A stretch of DNA of 64,000 nt from Bin80 sp965219915. GTDB lineage: Bacteria > Bacteroidota > Rhodothermia > Rhodothermales > Bin80. The first letter of the stretch is position 1, and the number at the start of each line of letters is the position of its first letter. The translations under genes and the position numbers were made by a program. Under the pieces are notes generated by a model, which saw nothing but the letters and a program-made list of their open reading frames with translations, was not told the origin of the DNA and did not search any database. This document shows, piece after piece, positions 1 to 8,743 of the stretch. Location: positions 868,001 to 932,000 of the forward strand of contig OZ244794.1 of assembly GCA_965219915.1 (NCBI GenBank), in the 5' to 3' direction.

Positions 1-1189
1 CAGGATTGGTGGTCGGTGCCTGTCTAATACCAAGCGCGTCAGGAGAAACGATAAGAAGTGTGGCTGCGATGAGTATCGTAGCGCCAAGCGCAAAATGTCC
101 GTGGTCAAAGAAGAAGGTTACTGTGCGCCGGCTGAAACGCTGGATCAGTTGTGCAACTACATTAGACACCATAATGACACAGAACACCTTGACCAGGACA
201 GTGAGTTTGAAGAGCTGTAGTTTGGTGATCGTATCTACACGCAGTAACTCGCTGCACAATAAGGACAGAGCACAAAGTCCCGCAATAACGATCAATGATC
301 GGCGAATGAGCGTGCTGTAGACATGGGGCATCCGTCCGAAACAAGCGAGCCCCAGCACGAGAAGTACTGCGAAGCCGAATGCTGATTCGGGGGTGAATGA
401 GGTTGGCATGTAGTGGTGCGGAGCCCGAAATTCAAAAAGCATATAGAAGTACGACCAGGGCCCGTCCGGATGCGGCCGCGTAAGCTGGAACCAGATCAAT
501 GGCCCCAGGGCAGGCAACGCAGCCAATGTGAAAGTTCCGGTGAACAGGTATGGACGCGCCGCAGTCCATCCATGCCTCCACAGCAGCAGCAGCGCACAAA
601 CCATGGCTATTTGCAGTCCAACCAATGCCTGCATCCAGCAAGCAAGCCCCATAAGGATCGCGGCATGCATTGGTCGTCCACGCACGAAAAATACCAGGCC
701 CCACAAGCCGAGTGTCCAGGCCGGTATGCTTGGAGTAAGTATCCATGTCACGAGATCATTCCCCCCTAGCGTGAATTTGGGGGTTAGCAGCAGAATCGTG
801 ACGACACAGATAGTGGCGGCCAGACGTTCGCGTGTAAGCTGCAGTCCAAGCGTATACAGCGCCATGCTTGTGCCGAACCAACTTGCCACGTAGAAGATGA
901 GTATGGTTGCATACGGTCCAAACAGCTTTGCCGGCAGCCAAGCCACAAAAACAAATAACGTTCGTGGGCCGAATGATTCCAGTTGGACGTTTACGAACCA
1001 GTCCAGCTGGTAAAGGCTTGCATCCATCAGGCGCATGAGGTAGGGCAGTACTTCATCCTGATCGCTGATGCCGTAGTCATAACCGCGCCAAAAAAGGTAG
1101 ACCGTCAGAGTAAGGAGGGGGAGGTACAGTGGTGGGCGCATGCCCATTCCTGTAAGCAGCCGGGGCCATTGGCCAGTGCGGAGACGCAT
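1..1189 (-). CDS. Polytopic membrane protein, GT-C-like (3' end outside window)
   Basis: I translated the minus strand by eye: the frame starting with ATG at 1189 stays open to base 1 (396 codons), so the gene is real but its end lies outside the window. The protein is very hydrophobic, with about ten predicted membrane segments. Near residue 43 a short soluble stretch reads SDQDEVLPYL, then a few residues later LDWFVN. This Asp-rich first loop after the first membrane helix resembles GT-C-type glycosyltransferases and DUF6798-like membrane proteins, but I cannot assign a substrate. It starts 3 nt after the stop of the GNAT-like gene upstream, so the two are probably co-translated. A role in envelope polysaccharide or lipid modification is inference. 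Confidence 0.68.
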   Translation of the reverse strand, partial: MRLRTGQWPRLLTGMGMRPPLYLPLLTLTVYLFWRGYDYGISDQDEVLPYLMRLMDASLYQLDWFVNVQLESFGPRTLFVFVAWLPAKLFGPYATILIFYVASWFGTSMALYTLGLQLTRERLAATICVVTILLLTPKFTLGGNDLVTWILTPSIPAWTLGLWGLVFFVRGRPMHAAILMGLACWMQALVGLQIAMVCALLLLWRHGWTAARPYLFTGTFTLAALPALGPLIWFQLTRPHPDGPWSYFYMLFEFRAPHHYMPTSFTPESAFGFAVLLVLGLACFGRMPHVYSTLIRRSLIVIAGLCALSLLCSELLRVDTITKLQLFKLTVLVKVFCVIMVSNVVAQLIQRFSRRTVTFFFDHGHFALGATILIAATLLIVSPDALGIRQAPTTNP

Positions 1190-1192
1190 GAT

Positions 1193-2104
1193 TCAACGAA
1201 TGAAGTGAATCTGTGGGCGCCGCCGCAAGTGGTAGTACTGTGTCAGCACAGGGCCGAAGGTGCGCTTGAATTCTGCTATAGAGGGAGTATTTGCACCTAC
1301 AAAATCGAACTTAGCTATGCCTGACGCATGCAGAATTGTGAGCACCTCGCCAATCAGTACCGTCATTGCCGGTCCCGGAATGCTGCCCGCAATCCAGTAA
1401 TGTGCTGTGCGACCATCATGAAGGATTACTACCCCGCCCTCAACGGTATCATTGCGTATGGCTGCAAACGCGCGCGCACGTGGCCCCATGGCCGTCGCCA
1501 CGGCTTCTAGTGCTTCCGGTTTGCCGGGCATGCGGCGTTCGTGTCTCCCGTAGCTCTTTACACATAGGTCAATGATCGTGCGTAAGTGACACGGGCCTTC
1601 CTCAATTCTGTAGCTGGACGTTTTTGATCGCCAGGTCCGGCGTGCACCTTCTGACCAGTCTTCAATGTTACTCGGGAGGTCAATCATGTACGTGAAGAGT
1701 GGTCGAACATCCCAGCCGCGCCATTGTGCGGTACGCGGATCTTTCAACTTAACCAGAAGGTCGGCGCTTTGGGCATGCTGCTCGGTATGCTCTAGTAGGT
1801 GATCCAGGGAGGTAGCCTGCCTGTGCACTTGGTGCGCAAGTGCGGGTTTGCCCAGAAGTAGCGCAGAATATTGTGTAGAAGGGGGTACGATCACACGCCG
1901 AAGAGGACCACGCCCTTTTGTGTGCAGCAGCAGCGCGGCATCATCGCCGCTAAAATGCATGGAAGAACGCAGGCCGTATGCTTCATTAACGGCTTTTGCG
2001 TACTGCAAAGACGCGAACACCGTACGCTCGGGAGCCTCCTCCCAGAGTGCATGGTAACGCGCGCACGCATCAGCGTTGTCCAGATTGTATGGCGGGGAAA
2101 TCAC
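1193..2104 (-). CDS. GNAT/FemAB-like acyltransferase
   Basis: This 303-residue protein matches the double-GNAT FemAB/BioF2-like acetyltransferase family (Acetyltransf_6). The C-terminal half carries the acyl-CoA-binding style segment RNDTVEGGVVILHDGRTAHY, then the family-typical FDFVGANTPSIAEFKRTFG close to the end. Members transfer acyl or aminoacyl groups to sugars, peptides or lipids in the cytoplasm; the substrate here is unknown. It begins 12 nt after hslU and is followed 3 nt later by a membrane protein, so it belongs to the tail of the hslV operon. The reading starts at a Met directly before SPPYNLDNADA; an alternative start further in cannot be excluded. Confidence 0.75.
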   Translation of the reverse strand: MISPPYNLDNADACARYHALWEEAPERTVFASLQYAKAVNEAYGLRSSMHFSGDDAALLLHTKGRGPLRRVIVPPSTQYSALLLGKPALAHQVHRQATSLDHLLEHTEQHAQSADLLVKLKDPRTAQWRGWDVRPLFTYMIDLPSNIEDWSEGARRTWRSKTSSYRIEEGPCHLRTIIDLCVKSYGRHERRMPGKPEALEAVATAMGPRARAFAAIRNDTVEGGVVILHDGRTAHYWIAGSIPGPAMTVLIGEVLTILHASGIAKFDFVGANTPSIAEFKRTFGPVLTQYYHLRRRPQIHFIR

Positions 2105-2116
2105 CGGCCAGCCAGG

Positions 2117-3487
2117 CTACAAGATATACTGGCTCAGATCGCGATTGCGCGCGATGGAACCAAGGTAAAGTTCAACGTCACTGGCGTCCATATTGACCGT
2201 CTTCGGACAAGAGCCATCAGACTCGAAGAGTAATTCTTCAAGCAGCGTGGTCATAATTGTATGGAGTCTTCGGGCTCCGATATTTTCCACATCGGCATTG
2301 ACCATGGCTGCTGTTTTGGCGATCATTTTGACCGCATCATCCGTGAAATTGAGGGTCACATTTTCGGCTTCCAGAAGGGCCCGGTATTGTTTGAGCAAAG
2401 CATTGCGTGGCTGCGTGAGAATACGGTAGAAGTCCTCCTCAGTGAGACTGTGCATCTCTACTCGAATGGGGAAGCGTCCCTGCATTTCGGGAATCAGGTC
2501 ACTCGGTTTGGCTACATGGAATGCTCCACTGGCGATGAACAGGATATGATCTGTTTTAATCATACCGTGTTTGGTGGTGACTGTGGCTCCTTCAACCAGG
2601 GGAAGCAAGTCTCTCTGAACCCCTTCACGGGAGACATCCGGCCCTCCGGTGCCCTTGCTTGAGCGACTGGCCACCTTGTCAATTTCGTCGATGAATACGA
2701 TACCGGAATCTTCGACACGTTTGATGGCTTCTTGCGTCACGTGGTCCAGGTCAATAAGTTTGAGGGCCTCTTCCTTGGTCAGTAGTTCTTCGGCTTCCGA
2801 AATTTTCAGGCGGCGTTTTTTGCGTTGTTTGCCCCCAAAATTGCCAAGCATATCTTGAATGTTCACCCCCATTTCCTCCATACCCATAGGTCCAAACACC
2901 TGCAGCATAGGCGAGGAATGATCACTTTGGACCTCGATCTCGATCTCGCGGTTGGCGAGACGCCCATCTTTCAGGCGTTCACGAAATCTAGTTCGCGTTG
3001 TGGATTCTGCCGGTTCGGGGGTTTCTGTATGCCCGTTGTCTGCATCCAAAGCGTTAACGGGTGGAGGAGGCATAATTACATTGAGAACACGCTCGCGTGC
3101 AAGTTCACGTGCCCGGTCCTGAACTCGTTCTTCGTGCTCCTGGCGCACGAGCCGGATGGCACGGTCTGCCAGGTCACGGATCATGCTTTCCACGTCGCGT
3201 CCCACATACCCCACCTCGGTGAATTTTGTAGCTTCAACCTTGACAAAGGGGGCATCAACCAGCCGTGCAAGTCTACGGGCGATTTCCGTTTTGCCTACCC
3301 CGGTAGGCCCCATGAGGATAATGTTACTGGGCAAAATCTCGTCTTGCAAATCATCAGGCACCTGTTGCCGGCGCCAGCGATTACGCAGTGCAATTGCCAC
3401 GGTACGTTTGGCTTCTGACTGGCCGATGATGTAGTTGTCCAACTCAGCCACTATTTCCCGCGGCGTAAGTTCTGAGTGCGTCATCAT
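2117..3487 (-). CDS. hslU: HslU (ClpY) ATPase subunit of the HslUV protease
   Basis: AAA+ unfoldase that feeds proteins into the HslV peptidase chamber in the cytoplasm. At 456 residues it has normal family length. Visible motifs are Walker A GPTGVGKT (residues 60-67), the pore loop GYVG (93-96), the charged HslU-specific I domain (about 110-245), Walker B IVFIDEID (263-270) and the C-terminal tail SQYIL, which docks into HslV. Its start overlaps the stop of the NYN-domain gene by 4 nt (ATGA), which indicates translational coupling. In most bacteria hslU directly follows hslV; here the NYN gene separates them. Confidence 0.97.
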   Translation of the reverse strand: MMTHSELTPREIVAELDNYIIGQSEAKRTVAIALRNRWRRQQVPDDLQDEILPSNIILMGPTGVGKTEIARRLARLVDAPFVKVEATKFTEVGYVGRDVESMIRDLADRAIRLVRQEHEERVQDRARELARERVLNVIMPPPPVNALDADNGHTETPEPAESTTRTRFRERLKDGRLANREIEIEVQSDHSSPMLQVFGPMGMEEMGVNIQDMLGNFGGKQRKKRRLKISEAEELLTKEEALKLIDLDHVTQEAIKRVEDSGIVFIDEIDKVASRSSKGTGGPDVSREGVQRDLLPLVEGATVTTKHGMIKTDHILFIASGAFHVAKPSDLIPEMQGRFPIRVEMHSLTEEDFYRILTQPRNALLKQYRALLEAENVTLNFTDDAVKMIAKTAAMVNADVENIGARRLHTIMTTLLEELLFESDGSCPKTVNMDASDVELYLGSIARNRDLSQYIL

Positions 3488-4491
3488 CGAACTATCGGTG
3501 AGTTGCTGCTGTTTTCTCTGCTATTACCAAGATCCTGATTGTAATAGAGACTGTCCTGTTCCTCGTCGAAGTCGGTGTACTCACCATCGTCGTAGCCCTG
3601 TTCGCCCGCGTGAAGCGCGAGAACATTGGGATGATCGTGGTTGATAAGCAGCACGGTGTAGTCATAGGGATATCCCCGACGCTTTTCTAGCCATACTGCA
3701 CCCGCCTCGTTAAGGTCACCAACCAGTGCCTTGGGGTCATCATCACCGCCGAGTGCTTCTGAAAGTTTGCGCAGAAGTGGCGTGAGATAGACCTCTTCAT
3801 ACTGGCCGAAAAAGCGATCAATAACTTCAAGCGCCAGCAGCGAAGTTTCGTTTGTAACCGCAGCCATTTTTTCGGGGGGCGGACCGGCTTCGGCCGTTCG
3901 ATGAGGCTGGTCAGATGCGGGGCGAACGGGTTCACCAGCGTGTAGGTGAGCGGGTTGTGACGTCTGTTCAAGGAGCGTATTGGCGTCAATGAAAAGGTCT
4001 GAGTGCTCCACCGATCTTGTAGGATCAGGGGATTGGAACGTGATCACTACTCCTCGAAAACCACTTTGCTGACAAAACTTCATCAGAGGGAGGTAGAGTC
4101 GATCCCCGGTAACCAGGATAATGACTGTTATATCCCTCTGGGACTGGAGCGTGTTCATGATGTCAACGCAAATCTGGATTTCTGATGCGTTCGCCTGCAA
4201 AGAGGCCGGTACGAACCTCGGCTCTACTCCAGCCAAGTAAAGGCTTTGCTGAATCTGCTGCCCAACTGCTCCAATGGTGGCAAAGTCTGCGTAGGCAACG
4301 GATGAGACCAAACTGACACGCATACCTTCCATGTATTGCGAGACTGCGGTCAGTAGTTCGCTGGCCTTGGTTTCGGGGTTGGATTGCTGGGCATCGTGAT
4401 GCTTTATGTAGTCAAAAAGATTTTCGTAGTCTACAAACATAAAAGCACGTTGCACAGTACGGGTTGGGTGTTGATTTCCTATAGTTCTCAT
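3484..4491 (-). CDS. NYN/LabA-type (DUF88) predicted RNase
   Basis: A 335-residue NYN-domain protein with a PIN-like nuclease fold. The acidic active-site residues are visible: FVDYENL (Asp21), ICVDIMNTL (Asp110) and VTGD (Asp130), in the order expected for the LabA/DUF88 group. A charged linker of about 50 residues leads to a C-terminal domain (about 215-290: LEVIDRFFGQYEEVYLTPLLRKL) that looks like a small winged-helix or OST-HTH/LOTUS RNA-binding module; that part is inference. It lies between hslV (13 nt upstream) and hslU (4-nt overlap), so it is co-expressed with the protease. A link between RNA turnover and the HslUV heat-shock protease is possible but not shown. Confidence 0.85.
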   Translation of the reverse strand: MRTIGNQHPTRTVQRAFMFVDYENLFDYIKHHDAQQSNPETKASELLTAVSQYMEGMRVSLVSSVAYADFATIGAVGQQIQQSLYLAGVEPRFVPASLQANASEIQICVDIMNTLQSQRDITVIILVTGDRLYLPLMKFCQQSGFRGVVITFQSPDPTRSVEHSDLFIDANTLLEQTSQPAHLHAGEPVRPASDQPHRTAEAGPPPEKMAAVTNETSLLALEVIDRFFGQYEEVYLTPLLRKLSEALGGDDDPKALVGDLNEAGAVWLEKRRGYPYDYTVLLINHDHPNVLALHAGEQGYDDGEYTDFDEEQDSLYYNQDLGNSRENSSNSPIVR

Positions 4492-4504
4492 TATTCTGAA
4501 TTAT

Positions 4505-5074
4505 CTATTTATTGTGCGTAGTTGACTGGTTATCAATCTCAACTACAGTCAGAAAGCTATTTGTGTAGACGCAAATATCCGCTGCTACACCAAGTGCGTC
4601 TGTTACAACCTCCTTGGCAGTCAATTGGGGGGCGTGTTTGATCATGGCACGGGCGGCGGCCAGCGCATACGGCCCCCCGCTGCCAATTGCAACGATATCA
4701 TCATCCGGTTCTATGATGTCACCGCTGCCGCTAATGAGTAGGAGGCGTTCGTTCGACCCGACGGCCAATAATGCCTCCAAGCGGCGCAAATACCGATCCG
4801 TGCGCCAGTCCTTGGCAAGCTCCACGGCGGCGCGTACAAGATTTCCTCCATACTGCTGGAGCTTTTCTTCGAATCGCTCAAACAGCGTGAAAGCATCTGC
4901 AGTCGAGCCGGCAAATCCAGCGAGCACTTTGCCCTCAAACAGTCGTCGCACTTTCTGGGCTTTGTGTTTCATTACGATATCGCCCAAGGTTGCTTGCCCG
5001 TCGGATCCCAATGCCACCTTACCACCGCGGCGTACACCTATTACTGTAGTACCGTGTAGGATTGCCTCGCTCAT
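4505..5074 (-). CDS. hslV: HslV (ClpQ) peptidase subunit of HslUV
   Basis: Threonine peptidase that forms the double-hexamer core of HslUV. The precursor begins with an eight-residue propeptide ending in His-Gly, followed by Thr-Thr (residues 9-10). Thr9 would be the catalytic N-terminal residue after self-cleavage, as in the HGTTV form seen in many bacteria. Downstream come the conserved SDGQATLG, KVRRL, GFAGSTADAFTL and IGSGGPYA segments. The length of 189 residues is slightly above the usual 175-180. It is the first gene of a unit continuing through the NYN protein, hslU, the GNAT-like protein and the membrane protein. The 174 bp upstream (5075-5248) must hold its promoter, but I see no clear sigma-factor consensus there. 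Confidence 0.96.
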   Translation of the reverse strand: MSEAILHGTTVIGVRRGGKVALGSDGQATLGDIVMKHKAQKVRRLFEGKVLAGFAGSTADAFTLFERFEEKLQQYGGNLVRAAVELAKDWRTDRYLRRLEALLAVGSNERLLLISGSGDIIEPDDDIVAIGSGGPYALAAARAMIKHAPQLTAKEVVTDALGVAADICVYTNSFLTVVEIDNQSTTHNK

Positions 5075-5248
5075 AAAAAATTCTATATATGTGAGGCCCC
5101 CAAACGCGAATCTCGAACTCTAGTAAAATATTTCGCTGGGGGAAATGTACCCTGTTCTAGAGCGAAGTATACACGGGATGATCTCCTGCTGTTCCCAACA
5201 GATTGGACCATTGGAAACCTCCTCTTTCACAAGCCTCACGGTACTGAC

Positions 5249-6709
5249 TCAGTTGTAGCGCTGGACCAGTGAGTTCACAAATGATTCCTGGATCGAGTGA
5301 ATGGGGCTGTGACGGCCGTGGAAATGATTCGCAAAAATCACGAAAGCCAACATAGTCCCATCTTCCCGCATTACGTACCCCGCTAGAGCGCTCACATTTC
5401 CAAGGGATCCCGTCTTGGCGCGGACGCGCCCGAATCCAGCCGCATTCCCTGTGAATCGATACTCAAGGGTTCCGTCCTTCCCGCCGACAGCCAATGAAGT
5501 CAAAAAGGATTCTCTGATGCTAGTGTCGGGATGCAGTGCCATATATCGGAGCAGTTTCATGGTCATTGCAGGCGTTACCAGGTTTTTCCGGGAAAGACCA
5601 GAGCCATCCACCAGTTGGAGTCTGGAAGTGTCAATTCTAGCTGCGTCATACGTTCGCATGGCAGCAGCTACTCCCATAGCGGCTGAACCGGGCTCAGAAT
5701 CTTCTTCCGGATCCGGGTACTCAACCCCCAGCGTTTTCAGCAAGTGCTCGGCATAAAGATTGTGGCTCTCCTTGTTTATGGTGGCAACCAACTCGGACAG
5801 CGGAGCGGAAGTATGTCGTGCGACTACGCGGGCATTCTGATAATCAAGTGCAGTCGACAGACTATCTACATCAACGGATTTTCCCCCGACAAGAATACCC
5901 CGGGAATCCAGTAAAGTCCGCAGCCCGTGAACGAAATAGAGCGTTGGATTGTGAACGGACAGCTCTTCGGGGTCAGAATATCCAAGCGGAACCGCACTCG
6001 AAATTGTGATATGATTTGAATTAGGCTCACGCGCATGTCCTTCTTCAAGTTCTTGTCCGCGGGGAAGGGTCACCGACCGGTTGTGGAAAATGAAATAATC
6101 CATCAGTTCAGGCGTGACAGATAACTGGCCTGGTGTGCCGGGCTGGGTTGGATGCACCTCCACCTCCACAATGGCGTCGTAGAAAGTCAGTCCGCTGACC
6201 TGTGGGGCGTAACCGTATACAAGGTCGTCCCAGCTCCAGTCCGCGCCAAGCGGAATGTCATCAAACACGTTATCATCCCCAATCACATGGCCGTTTATTT
6301 CGCGTATTCCAAGAGCGTGTAAAGAATCTGCAAAGGCATTGAACAGGTCCATGTGATCCGGGCCTGGGGCGCCGGTGGAGGGATCGCCCGCCCCACGTAT
6401 GACCAAGTTTCCTTGCAATGCATGGGAAATCTGAGGACCGTCCGCATACAGCTGAGTAACATAGCGGTAGTCGGGGCCTAGTTGATCCAGTGCCGCTGCA
6501 GTTGTGAACAGTTTCGTAACTGAAGCAGGCATAAAACTATGCTCAACATTCCGCATGAAGAGTGTGTCTCCCGTGGATACTTCTGTAACCATGGCACCCC
6601 ACCATGTGTAAGGACGGACATCAAGGATGGAGTCAAGTACACTTTGTGCTCGACACACGCCGATTGAGAGTACGAACGATACAGCAAGGCAGGTTACAAA
6701 TTGTGGCAT
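5249..6709 (-). CDS. dacB: D-alanyl-D-alanine carboxypeptidase/endopeptidase, PBP4 class
   Basis: Class C penicillin-binding protein (peptidase S13) that trims peptidoglycan stem peptides in the periplasm. The three active-site motifs are present: SVTK at residues 63-66, SHN in the segment TINKESHNLYAEHLL, and KTG at about 432-434. The S13-specific insertion between the first two motifs accounts for the 486-residue length. A signal peptide spans about residues 1-21 (CLAVSFVLSIGVCRAQ). I chose the ATG at 6709; the frame is open to 6751, but that start would be TTG and would overlap mreC by 29 nt. Its place right after mreB-mreC, where mreD often lies, fits a cell-wall shape operon. Confidence 0.93.
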   Translation of the reverse strand: MPQFVTCLAVSFVLSIGVCRAQSVLDSILDVRPYTWWGAMVTEVSTGDTLFMRNVEHSFMPASVTKLFTTAAALDQLGPDYRYVTQLYADGPQISHALQGNLVIRGAGDPSTGAPGPDHMDLFNAFADSLHALGIREINGHVIGDDNVFDDIPLGADWSWDDLVYGYAPQVSGLTFYDAIVEVEVHPTQPGTPGQLSVTPELMDYFIFHNRSVTLPRGQELEEGHAREPNSNHITISSAVPLGYSDPEELSVHNPTLYFVHGLRTLLDSRGILVGGKSVDVDSLSTALDYQNARVVARHTSAPLSELVATINKESHNLYAEHLLKTLGVEYPDPEEDSEPGSAAMGVAAAMRTYDAARIDTSRLQLVDGSGLSRKNLVTPAMTMKLLRYMALHPDTSIRESFLTSLAVGGKDGTLEYRFTGNAAGFGRVRAKTGSLGNVSALAGYVMREDGTMLAFVIFANHFHGRHSPIHSIQESFVNSLVQRYN

Positions 6710-6722
6710 AGAATGGGGACTG

Positions 6723-7547
6723 CTAATTATTTGAAAGGGACTCGAGTACAATTCCTGCGGAGTCCGGTCGATTCAGGATAACGAACGCAAAGTGCGCGGT
6801 ACTTAGGGGTGCGGCGGGGGTCACTTTAATCTGCCAGTAATTACTGCCTGCCTGGCGATTAGACTCAAGGACAGTACCAATGGGCATATTCGGAGGAAAT
6901 ATCCCACTGGCCTCATGTGTAACTACACGCTGTCCTTGCTGAACATCTGCGCTAACGACAATTTCCTTGAGCTCCAGCACATCGGGCTCATTGCTTCCCC
7001 CTGAGATGATCCCTATGACGCGAAGTGTATCAATCATGGCAGGCACATGAAATTGCGAGTGGAGGTGCGGCAACACGGTGCTGTAGTTACGACTGACATC
7101 AATCACACGCCCCAGAATTCCCAAGTGACTGACAACGGCCATGTTGACCTCCACGCCGTCGACGCTGCCGACATCAAGGGTGAAAAAATTCGTTGTCCCG
7201 AACGGTTCGCGTGCGACGATGCGTGCGGCCATGGTCTCGAGACCACTGTTATTCTTCCAATCCAGGGCCTGGCGCAGAACTTGATTCTCGAGATCCACAA
7301 CGCGCAACCGGGCCAACTCACTGGTATGTCTGAGATGGGCATCTCTGAGCGTTTGATTTTCATTAAAGGCGCGCAGTGCCATCGCAGCCCAAGCCATTCG
7401 GTATTCAACTGTACCAGCAATTTGTAATGCTTGACTACGAACCCCTCGCATGAGTGGCCGATTAGCATTGGTCATAAATATGACCGAGACTATCAGCAAT
7501 GCGGACAAAAGAGCATAATCGCGCAGACGGTACCACAGGTCAATCAT
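6723..7547 (-). CDS. mreC: Rod-shape-determining protein MreC
   Basis: Periplasmic scaffold of the elongasome, linked to MreB. The 274-residue protein has a short cytoplasmic N-terminus, one membrane helix (about residues 12-28, ALLSALLIVSVIFM), a coiled-coil stretch (about 70-100, HTSELARLRVVDLENQVLRQAL) and a C-terminal beta-domain containing GVEVNMAVVSHLGILGRV and the later GTV turn, all typical of MreC. It begins about 120 nt after mreB and ends 13 nt before dacB. There is no mreD in the window. Confidence 0.93.
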   Translation of the reverse strand: MIDLWYRLRDYALLSALLIVSVIFMTNANRPLMRGVRSQALQIAGTVEYRMAWAAMALRAFNENQTLRDAHLRHTSELARLRVVDLENQVLRQALDWKNNSGLETMAARIVAREPFGTTNFFTLDVGSVDGVEVNMAVVSHLGILGRVIDVSRNYSTVLPHLHSQFHVPAMIDTLRVIGIISGGSNEPDVLELKEIVVSADVQQGQRVVTHEASGIFPPNMPIGTVLESNRQAGSNYWQIKVTPAAPLSTAHFAFVILNRPDSAGIVLESLSNN

Positions 7548-7669
7548 ACTATCGGGAGGTTTGAGCCACTAACGATGTGATGCCGACCTTCCAGGCATTT
7601 TTGTCCTCGACGTGCAGGGCATCGTAGAATGCAACCATCTGGAGCATCCCCCTTCGTCTATATTTTGGC

Positions 7670-8680
7670 CTACAGCAAGATGTCGGAGTACGCTGGTACG
7701 TTTTCCAGAACCTTGCCGGTTCCACGCGCCACGGCGGTGAAGGGATCATCTGCCGTGTACACGGGAAGATCAACACGATTACGAATAATAACATCCATTC
7801 CTTTCAGGAGGGCGCCTCCACCGGTTAGCATGATGCCCCGTTCAAGGATATCTGCTCCCAGTTCCGGGGGTGTCGCTTCAAGGCATGCCATAACGGCCGA
7901 TGTGATGTTACTGACGGTCGAGCTGATTGCAGTGCGCACATCCTCGGACGTGATCGTATGTACTTTCGGCATGCCGCTGCTCGAGTCCTGTCCGCTGATG
8001 AACAGCTCTAGTTCGGGTTCCATAACGATCGCGCTGCCGACCTCTCGTTTAATCCGTTCAGCAGTGCGCTGTCCGATGATCAGGTTGTGATAATACTTGA
8101 GGTAGGCTAAAATGGCCGCATCAATCTCGTTCCCTCCGGTACGTATCGATTGATCTATTACGATGCCGTTGAGTGCGATGACCGCGATTTCGGTTGTGCC
8201 TCCCCCGATGTCCACGATCATATTTCCAATGGGCTCATGGACTTTGAGGCCAATCCCGATGGCCGCCGCCATGGGCTCCGCGATCAGATGCACTTTCCTT
8301 GCACCGGCATGCTCAGCACTGTCGCGGACCGCCCGCTTTTCAACTTCTGTTGTTCCGCTGGGAATGCAGATGACCATCTGCCGAATCGTTTTCAACCATC
8401 CGGTCTGGACTTTTCTAATCAGACCACGGATGAGTTGCTCAGCCAACTCAAAATCGGCGATTACTCCATCCTTGAGTGGATGCACAGTCTCAATTTTGCG
8501 GTGTGTCTTTTCGTGCATTGGCAATGCATCATTGCCAATGGCGAGTACTTTGTTAGTTTGGCGGTCAACTGCGACGATACTGGCTTCGCTAAGGACAATA
8601 CCCTGCCCCTTCACGTAAACTAATGTGTTGGCCGTACCAAGATCCACGGCTACGTCAGTATTCAGACTGTAGAATGGCAT
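7670..8680 (-). CDS. mreB: Actin-like cell-shape protein MreB
   Basis: Actin-fold ATPase that forms filaments under the membrane and guides lateral wall synthesis. Motifs are phosphate 1 DLGTANTLVYVKG near the N-terminus, phosphate 2 IVDIGGGTTEIAV, and the adenosine loop MLTGGGALLKGMD near the C-terminus. I chose the ATG at 8680 (336 residues). It has GGAAAG 9 nt upstream and yields the standard MreB N-terminus. The open frame reaches a GTG at 8728, which would add 16 unusual residues and has no ribosome-binding site. It follows purH by 63 nt. Confidence 0.96.
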   Translation of the reverse strand: MPFYSLNTDVAVDLGTANTLVYVKGQGIVLSEASIVAVDRQTNKVLAIGNDALPMHEKTHRKIETVHPLKDGVIADFELAEQLIRGLIRKVQTGWLKTIRQMVICIPSGTTEVEKRAVRDSAEHAGARKVHLIAEPMAAAIGIGLKVHEPIGNMIVDIGGGTTEIAVIALNGIVIDQSIRTGGNEIDAAILAYLKYYHNLIIGQRTAERIKREVGSAIVMEPELELFISGQDSSSGMPKVHTITSEDVRTAISSTVSNITSAVMACLEATPPELGADILERGIMLTGGGALLKGMDVIIRNRVDLPVYTADDPFTAVARGTGKVLENVPAYSDILL

Positions 8681-8743
8681 GCGGGCGCGCTTTCCAGAAA
8701 AACCAGCAGGACGAGACTTAAGATACACTTCTGTGGTTGGTTA

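Noticed and set aside
7549..7794. An 81-codon minus-strand ORF between mreB and mreC
   Set aside because: It overlaps the 3' end of mreB in another frame, has no recognisable motif, and the remaining gap fits a normal spacer.
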